A stretch of DNA of 64,000 nucleotides, from the NCBI GenBank assembly GCA_023230455.1, contig JALNXH010000015.1, forward strand, positions 1 to 64,000, given 5' to 3'. Position 1 is the stretch's first letter. Every line of letters starts with the position of its first letter. The translations under genes were made by a program, and so were the position numbers. The notes under the pieces were generated by a model. That model searched no databases, was not told the origin of the DNA, and worked only from the letters and a program-made list of their open reading frames with translations. Origin of the DNA: Rhodocyclaceae bacterium. GTDB taxonomy: Bacteria; Pseudomonadota; Gammaproteobacteria; Burkholderiales; Rhodocyclaceae. Below are positions 58,589-64,000 of this stretch, piece by piece.

Positions 58589-60574
58589 ATGGCCTTCAAA
58601 TTTTCGCTGCCCAAACTGCCCGACGCCCCGACCCAGCCCAAGCCGCTGCCGCTGATCGGCGATCTGGCAGTCAGCATGCAGGTGCAGATCCTCGCTGCCG
58701 CCTTTCTGCTGTTCCTGGTCGCCGCCACCTTCGTCGGCCTGATGGACAACCGCGCCGCCAGCCAGGGTGCGGCGCAGCTCTCGGCGGCGGCAGAAATGCG
58801 CAGCCTCGGCCAGCAGATGGCGCGCGCCGCACAGTCCGCGCTCGGCACCCAGCCGGAGGCGGCGTTCGCCGCGCTGCGCAGCGGACGCGAGCGCTACGCC
58901 CAATTGCTCGGCCTGCTCGCCGGCGGCGGCACGCACAAGGGCGTCGTGCTGGCCCCGATCGCCGCCAGCCTGCAAACCCCGCTCGAAGATCTGCGCGTGC
59001 GCTGGGATGCCGCCGACCGCAACGCGCAGGCCGTACTGACGCGGGGAAAGCCGCTGGCGGCGCTGGCCCGAACGGTGGCGGAGGTCAACGCGCAGGCGCC
59101 GCGCGCCGCCGATCTCGCTGCGCAGGCCGGCGGCAGCCTGCCGCTGCTGGTCGAGCGCATCGGCCGCAACGCCAACCTGCTGCTCGGCCTGACGACGGTC
59201 GACCCGGTCCCCGCGCAGCAACTGACGCGCGATCTCGCCGCCGCCGCAGAGGCCGCCGCCAAACAAGCCGAACTGGCGGCACTGCTGAAGTCCTGGCAGA
59301 CCGACCTGCAAGCCGCCGTCGCCGACCTCAAGCCGTTGCTCCAGGCAAAGCAGGCCGCCGGCGCGCTGGCGCGCAGCGGCGACGGCCTCGGCGCGGTAGC
59401 CGATGCGCTGATCGCCGGCATTGAGGAAGGACTCGGGCCGCGCGCCAACCATCTCGGCATCGTCGCCACCTTCGGTTCGCTGTCGCTGGCGATGCTGGTG
59501 CTGATGGTCAAGGTGATCAACGACGACGCGCTGCTGCGCCAGGCCGAAGCCGAACGCCAGCGCCGCGCCGCCGAGGCCGCCAACCACGCCACGCAGCAGG
59601 CGGTACAGCGCCTGGTGGACGAAATGGCGACACTCGCCGATGGCGATCTGAGTGTGCGCGCCACCCTTGGCGACGACCTCACCGGCGACATCGCCGAAGC
59701 CATGAACTACGCCATCGACGAGCTGTCTGTGCTGGTACGCCGCATCAACGACGCCGCCGGCCGTGTCGCCGGCGCCTCGCGCGTCGCCGCCGAAACCACC
59801 GACGAACTGCTCGCCGCCTCGGACACCCAGTCCGACCAGATCCGCGGCGCCAGCGGCCAGGTGCTGTCGATGGCGCAGTCGATGCACCAGGTTTCCGACC
59901 GCGCCCGCGAATCCGCCGCGGTGGCGCGCCAGTCGCTGGAGGCCGCCGGCAAAGGGGCGCAGGCGGTGGAGAACTCGATCGCCGGCATGAACGACATCCG
60001 CGGCCAGATCCAGGAGACCTCGAAGCGCATCAAGCGGCTCGGCGAATCGTCGCAGGAGATCGGCGAGATCGTCGAACTGATTTCCGACATCACCGAGCAG
60101 ACCAACGTCCTCGCCCTCAATGCCGCGATCCAAGCGGCGTCGGCCGGCGAGGCGGGGCGCGGCTTCTCGGTGGTGGCCGAGGAAGTGCAGCGCCTCGCCG
60201 AACGCTCCGCCGAGGCCACCAAGCAGATCGCCGCGCTGGTACGCACCATCCAAACCGACACCCACGAAGCGGTTGCGGCAATGGAGCGCTCGACCCAGAA
60301 CGTGGTGCAGGGCGCGCGCCTGTCCGACGCCACCGGCCAGGCGCTGGCTGAAATCTCGCGCGTCTCGCGCGATCTGGCGACGCTGATCGAAGGCATTTCC
60401 GGCGACACCCAACGCCAGGCGGAAACAGCCGCCCGCGTGGCCGAAGCGATGAAGGAAATCCTGCGCATCACCGAGCGCACGTCGGAAGGCACCCAGCAGA
60501 CCGCGATCTCGATCGGCGAACTGGCCGAACTGGCGGTCGAGCTGAAGGGCTCGGTTGCCGGGTTCAAGGTTTGA
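58589..60574 (+). CDS. pilJ: Methyl-accepting chemotaxis protein PilJ
   Basis: This 661-residue receptor has TM1 (about 35-52), a long periplasmic helical domain of PilJ type, TM2 (about 290-310), HAMP (about 340-395) and a cytoplasmic signalling domain. The hairpin tip is EIVELISDITEQTNVLALNA with the usual EAGRGFSVVAEEVQRLAERS. ATG 58589 follows GTGAAGGACGGCCG, a moderate ribosome site. Strong codon bias keeps the opposite strand open, but this frame has the domains. The stop is 34 bases before chpA. Confidence 0.93.
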   Translation: MAFKFSLPKLPDAPTQPKPLPLIGDLAVSMQVQILAAAFLLFLVAATFVGLMDNRAASQGAAQLSAAAEMRSLGQQMARAAQSALGTQPEAAFAALRSGRERYAQLLGLLAGGGTHKGVVLAPIAASLQTPLEDLRVRWDAADRNAQAVLTRGKPLAALARTVAEVNAQAPRAADLAAQAGGSLPLLVERIGRNANLLLGLTTVDPVPAQQLTRDLAAAAEAAAKQAELAALLKSWQTDLQAAVADLKPLLQAKQAAGALARSGDGLGAVADALIAGIEEGLGPRANHLGIVATFGSLSLAMLVLMVKVINDDALLRQAEAERQRRAAEAANHATQQAVQRLVDEMATLADGDLSVRATLGDDLTGDIAEAMNYAIDELSVLVRRINDAAGRVAGASRVAAETTDELLAASDTQSDQIRGASGQVLSMAQSMHQVSDRARESAAVARQSLEAAGKGAQAVENSIAGMNDIRGQIQETSKRIKRLGESSQEIGEIVELISDITEQTNVLALNAAIQAASAGEAGRGFSVVAEEVQRLAERSAEATKQIAALVRTIQTDTHEAVAAMERSTQNVVQGARLSDATGQALAEISRVSRDLATLIEGISGDTQRQAETAARVAEAMKEILRITERTSEGTQQTAISIGELAELAVELKGSVAGFKV

Positions 60575-60580
60575 CCATAT

Positions 60581-60593
60581 CCCCCGTGGTTTA
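60581..60593. repeat. Single arm of the CCACGGGG repeat
   Basis: CCCCCGTGGTTTA matches the right arm of the elements at 50889-50994 and 55716-55844. It lies alone in the 34-base pilJ-chpA spacer, so it may be a truncated copy. Confidence 0.55.
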
Positions 60594-60608
60594 TAAGGTT
60601 TTCTCAAC

Positions 60609-63600
60609 GTGAGCCTCGAACTCGATACCGGCCCGCTGTCCTGGGTCAGAGACGAGATCGATCTCGCCCTCGAACGCACAGCGCAGGCGCTCGACGACGG
60701 CAGCCGACTCGGCGAAGCGCGCGGCAATCTGCATCAGGCCGGCGGCGCGCTGGCCATCGTCGGCCTGGCCGGAATCAGCGAATTTTCCGTCGCCATCGAA
60801 CAGCTGCTGGCCGCGGCGGCGGCCGGCGAAATCGAATGGGGCGCGGCACAGACCGAAGCGGCACGCACCGCCGTGGCCGCATTGCGCGGCTACCTCGACG
60901 AACTGATGGCCGGCGCCGCCAACCAGCCGCTCCGCCTGCTGCCGGCCTACCGGCAACTGGCGGCGGTGCGCGGTGCGGCGGAACCCGCAGCGAGCGAGCT
61001 GTTCTTCCCCGACCTGTCGCAACGGCCGCCGCGGCGCGAAAGCGAACCCGCACCGCTGCCGCCGGAAGCGCTCGCGGCACGGCTCAAGGCCGCCCGACTG
61101 GGCTTCGAGCGCGGGCTGCTGAAATGGCTGAAGGACGACGCCAGCGGCCTGCGCGAGATGCGCAACGCGGTAGCCATCATCGAGCAAACACAGGACACGC
61201 CCGCGGCGCGCGCCTTCTGGTGGGTAAGCCTGGCACTGTTCGACGTGCTGCCCCGCATCGACCGCCGCGCCGCGGCGACGACGGCCGAGCTGCGCCGCCT
61301 TTGCGGCCGTATCGATGCGCAGATCCGCAAGCTGCTGGACGGCTCAGCCGTCGTCGCCGAACGTCTGATGCGCGATGCGCTCTACTGGGTCGCCGCGACG
61401 TCCGGCGGCGGCGAACACGCCGAAGTGGTGCGCGCCGCCTACCGGCTGGGCGAATTGATTCCGGCGCAGGGCCTCGATGTCGAGCAGGAGCGCCAGCGCC
61501 AGTCGCGACTGCACCGCTTCGGCGAAGAAGTGTTCGCCAGCAGCACAGCCTGGGACCGTTTCTGCGCCGGCGCCGCCGCCGCCCTGCCGGAGTTCCACGA
61601 GCATGCCGCACGCCTGGCCTCGCTCGCCGAGCCGCTGGCGCGGGTGGATCTGACCCGCCTCACCGCCGCCATCGCCAATGCCGCCAATCTATTGCGCAAG
61701 AATCCGCTGATCCACGGCGAAGCGCTGGCCGAAGAAATGACCGCCGCACTGCTGCTCTGCGAAGGCGCCGCCGACGAGATGGCACGTCCCGGCGGCGCGA
61801 CGGAAAGCGGCTTCGCCGAGCAGGTGGATCGCGTCACCAGCCGCCTCGCCCGCCTGCTGCGCGGCGAGAGCCTGGCCGGCGAAGCGCCGCCGCGGCTCGA
61901 TGCCGTCGCCCGCCGCGCCCGCGAAAAACGCCTGCTGGCGCAGGTCGGCAAGCAGATCCAGATCCGCCTGGCACAGGTGGAACAAACCCTCGACCGCTAT
62001 TTCCGCAACCCCGCCGACGGCAGCGGCCTGGCCGCCCTGGCGGCGCCGTTGAAACAGGTCGAAGGCGCCCTCGCGCTGCTCGATGAGAACCGCGCTGCCG
62101 CGCTGCTGGCCGACTGCGCGGCGCAGATCGCCGGCTTTGCCGCGGGCGCGGCGGACAGCACGCGCTTCGAACGCGTGGCACGCCAGCTCTCCGCGCTCGG
62201 CGCCTTCATCGAACAGCTGCCGCGCGGCGGCGGCGATCTTGCCGCGCTGCTCGGCGAGTCGGCGCTGCCGGCTGCCGAATTCCAGCCCAGCGTCGAACGC
62301 GAGCTGGCGCAGGCGACCGATGCAACGCGCACACTGGTGCTCAACCTGCGCCAGATGCAGAGCGACGGCGCACTGCGCGAAGCGACGCGCGCCTCGATCC
62401 GGCAGAACCTGGAAACCCTGCGCGACGACGCGCAACTGGTCGCCGACGACGGACTGCAGCAGCGCGCCGCCGCCGCACTGGCAGCACTGGAGCAGAGCGA
62501 TGCCAGCCTCGAAGCCGCGGTCGATGCGCTAGCACCGTCGCCTGCGCCCGCCGCCGCGCCGTCGAGCGCCACCTTGGCGCTGGCCGCAGCCAGCGAACCG
62601 GCACGGGATGAGGAACTGTTGGCGATCTTCCTCGAAGAAGCCGAGCACGAAATGGCGGCGCTGGATCGCCTGTTGCCCGCTCTCGACGCCCAGCCCGCGG
62701 ACCGCGAAACGCTCGCCGCAATCCGGCGCAGCTTCCATACCCTGAAAGGCAGCGGACGCATGGTCGGCCTCGGCGAGCTCGGCGAAGCGGCCTGGGCGAT
62801 GGAACAGTTGCTGAACCAAGCGCTGGCGCAGGAGGGGGCCGTCGATGCGGCGCTGCGCGCAGCCCTGGGCGAAGCGCGTGCACTGTTCGGCCGCTGGGTG
62901 GACAACCTGGCAGCGCACACGCCAACGCCGGCGGCGGCGGATTTCGTCGTCCGCTGCCAGGCCCTGCTGCGCCGCGAAGCGCCGCCGCCGGCCGCACCCA
63001 GCGCACCCAGCGCTGCCGCAACGGTACGCATCGGCAGCGTGACGCTGACCCCGGCGCTGTACGCAATGTTCCTCGAAGAAGCGCGCAGCCATCTCGCCGT
63101 CCTCGAACGCGGCAGCCTGCGCGAAGCCATGCACGCCGCGCGGACGCTGGCGAGCACCGCCGCGACGGTGAATTTCGCCCCCGTCGCGGCACTGGCCGAG
63201 CAATTACAGGCAGCGCTGGCGCGTTTCGACGCCGCCGCGGTGGCACCCGATGCGGTCACCGCACCGGCCTTGGCGGAAGCCGTCGCCACCCTGCGCGTGA
63301 TGGTCGAAGCCATCGCCGGCGGACAGCCCCCCGCCGCCGCCGAGGAACTGCTCGATGCGCTGACCTCGCTAGCACCCGTGCCGCCCGTCGGCGATGCCGG
63401 CGTCGACCCGCAACTGCTGCCGATCTTTCTTGAGGAAAGCGTCGATCTCACCGCTGCGCTGTCCGCCGCCCTGCGTGCCTGGCGCGCGCAGCCGACGAAC
63501 GCCGAAGCGCGCCAGGCGGTACAGCGCCTGCTGCATACCTTGAAGGGCAGCGCGCGGATGGCCGGCGCGCTGCGTCTGGGCGAGCTGATCCACGACCTCG

Positions 63601-64000
63601 AAAGCCGCGTTACCGAACTGCACGAAGTCACCTCCGCCGCGCTCGACGAAACCGAAGCCGGCATCGACCGCGTGGTCGGCCTGATCGACGCGCTCGCTGC
63701 CGCGCCAGCGCCGCTCGTCGCGGCACACGGTCCCGAGACTCCGACGAACGGACCGCCCGCCGCCGCCGGCGAGGCGGCATCGATCCAGTTGCGCGTGCCG
63801 GCGGAGCGCGTGGACCAGTTGATCAACGATGCCGGCGAGATCGCCATCGCGCGCAGCCGGGTCGAAGCCGAATTGCGCAGCATCAAAGGGGCGCTTTCCG
63901 ACCTGACCGACAACGTCAGCCGCCTGCGCGGCCAGTTGCGCGAAATCGAAATCCAGTCCGACAGCCGCATCGCTTCGCGCCATGTCGCGACGGAGGAAAC
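60609..64000 (+). CDS. chpA: Chp chemosensory hybrid kinase ChpA/PilL, N-terminal part (runs off window)
   Basis: The GTG at 60609 opens a frame that stays open to the window end (1130 codons shown). It holds an N-terminal HPt-like module with NLHQAGGALAIVGL (H42), a helical PilL N domain, then HPt domains with FHTLKGSGRMVGL (H710) and LHTLKGSARMAGAL (H976). Dimerisation-type helices begin at 63780 (VPAERVDQLINDAGEI). The ATPase, CheW and receiver domains must lie beyond 64000. It is the kinase of the pilG-pilI-pilJ-chpA pathway controlling type IV pili. Confidence 0.9.
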   Translation, partial: MSLELDTGPLSWVRDEIDLALERTAQALDDGSRLGEARGNLHQAGGALAIVGLAGISEFSVAIEQLLAAAAAGEIEWGAAQTEAARTAVAALRGYLDELMAGAANQPLRLLPAYRQLAAVRGAAEPAASELFFPDLSQRPPRRESEPAPLPPEALAARLKAARLGFERGLLKWLKDDASGLREMRNAVAIIEQTQDTPAARAFWWVSLALFDVLPRIDRRAAATTAELRRLCGRIDAQIRKLLDGSAVVAERLMRDALYWVAATSGGGEHAEVVRAAYRLGELIPAQGLDVEQERQRQSRLHRFGEEVFASSTAWDRFCAGAAAALPEFHEHAARLASLAEPLARVDLTRLTAAIANAANLLRKNPLIHGEALAEEMTAALLLCEGAADEMARPGGATESGFAEQVDRVTSRLARLLRGESLAGEAPPRLDAVARRAREKRLLAQVGKQIQIRLAQVEQTLDRYFRNPADGSGLAALAAPLKQVEGALALLDENRAAALLADCAAQIAGFAAGAADSTRFERVARQLSALGAFIEQLPRGGGDLAALLGESALPAAEFQPSVERELAQATDATRTLVLNLRQMQSDGALREATRASIRQNLETLRDDAQLVADDGLQQRAAAALAALEQSDASLEAAVDALAPSPAPAAAPSSATLALAAASEPARDEELLAIFLEEAEHEMAALDRLLPALDAQPADRETLAAIRRSFHTLKGSGRMVGLGELGEAAWAMEQLLNQALAQEGAVDAALRAALGEARALFGRWVDNLAAHTPTPAAADFVVRCQALLRREAPPPAAPSAPSAAATVRIGSVTLTPALYAMFLEEARSHLAVLERGSLREAMHAARTLASTAATVNFAPVAALAEQLQAALARFDAAAVAPDAVTAPALAEAVATLRVMVEAIAGGQPPAAAEELLDALTSLAPVPPVGDAGVDPQLLPIFLEESVDLTAALSAALRAWRAQPTNAEARQAVQRLLHTLKGSARMAGALRLGELIHDLESRVTELHEVTSAALDETEAGIDRVVGLIDALAAAPAPLVAAHGPETPTNGPPAAAGEAASIQLRVPAERVDQLINDAGEIAIARSRVEAELRSIKGALSDLTDNVSRLRGQLREIEIQSDSRIASRHVATEE

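Noticed and set aside
58562..60727. Long minus-strand frame opposite pilJ
   Set aside because: No domain or motif; pilJ on the plus strand has TM, HAMP and methyl-accepting signatures.
61997..63970. Long Ser/Ala-rich minus-strand frame opposite chpA
   Set aside because: Low-complexity translation, whereas the plus strand shows HPt motifs and one uninterrupted frame from 60609.

Overview
The window is GC-rich chromosomal DNA from a Gram-negative bacterium, most likely a betaproteobacterium and possibly Rhodocyclales (inferred from gene content and order, not from a marker gene). Pointers are the yacG-zapD-coaE block, a Nudix protein fused to a ThiE-like domain, glnA with ntrB/ntrC and a DUF4124 gene, gluQ, a pilG-pilI-pilJ-chpA chemosensory operon, and dispersed repeats of the CTTCGAC..GCTCAGG..GAACGG type. 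Coding density is high. I saw no rRNA, tRNA or CRISPR array.

Layout. 1-0.6 kb: an IS91-like transposase remnant with a hairpin and REP-like repeats. 0.6-5.7 kb: a YkgJ-type cysteine-cluster protein, then an RND efflux pump and its adaptor (minus strand). 5.8-11.8 kb: cobalamin salvage and uptake genes (cobU, cobQ, btuF) interleaved with a glutathione peroxidase and an NHL-lipoprotein/five-haem cytochrome pair. 11.8-14.8 kb: a hotdog thioesterase, a decayed REP-associated transposase fragment, and an OsmC-YcaO protein of lower GC. 14.9-16.1 kb: ammonium transporter amt behind a sigma54-type promoter. 16.3-23.2 kb: mltA, a DUF815 ATPase and the Nudix-ThiE fusion, facing the minus-strand operon birA-coaX-SPOR-coaE-zapD-yacG (cofactor synthesis and division). 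23.2-27.9 kb: ntrC, ntrB, a DUF4124 gene and glnA, with a terminator, a sigma54 promoter and two NtrC-like sites. Together with amt this is a nitrogen-control region.

27.9-30.8 kb: a CDF metal exporter, a rhodanese and nadA. 30.8-36.7 kb: three overlapping genes that look like one c-di-GMP signalling operon: a periplasmic binding lipoprotein, a PAS-GGDEF-EAL protein with a degenerate GGDEF, and a PhnD-like sensor with an active-type GGDEF. 36.7-42.0 kb: an endonuclease-family protein, clsB, gluQ, an orphan membrane-PAS protein, uppP and a YqiA-like esterase. 42.0-46.3 kb: a minus-strand operon of ABC ATPase, FtsX-type permease, LolA-like protein and outer-membrane barrel. It looks like a dedicated periplasm-to-outer-membrane trafficking system and is the most interesting unassigned system here.

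46.4-57.4 kb: an RNB-family ribonuclease, a TonB-like protein, aroE, mtgA, a CorA-type transporter with an altered signature, a bacteriohemerythrin, a FecR-domain protein, hemL, thiE and thiD. 57.6-64.0 kb: the Chp/Pil chemosensory operon controlling type IV pili, with chpA running off the right edge. Several families of short palindromic repeats lie between genes, and one copy appears to supply the ribosome-binding site and N-terminus of cobQ.
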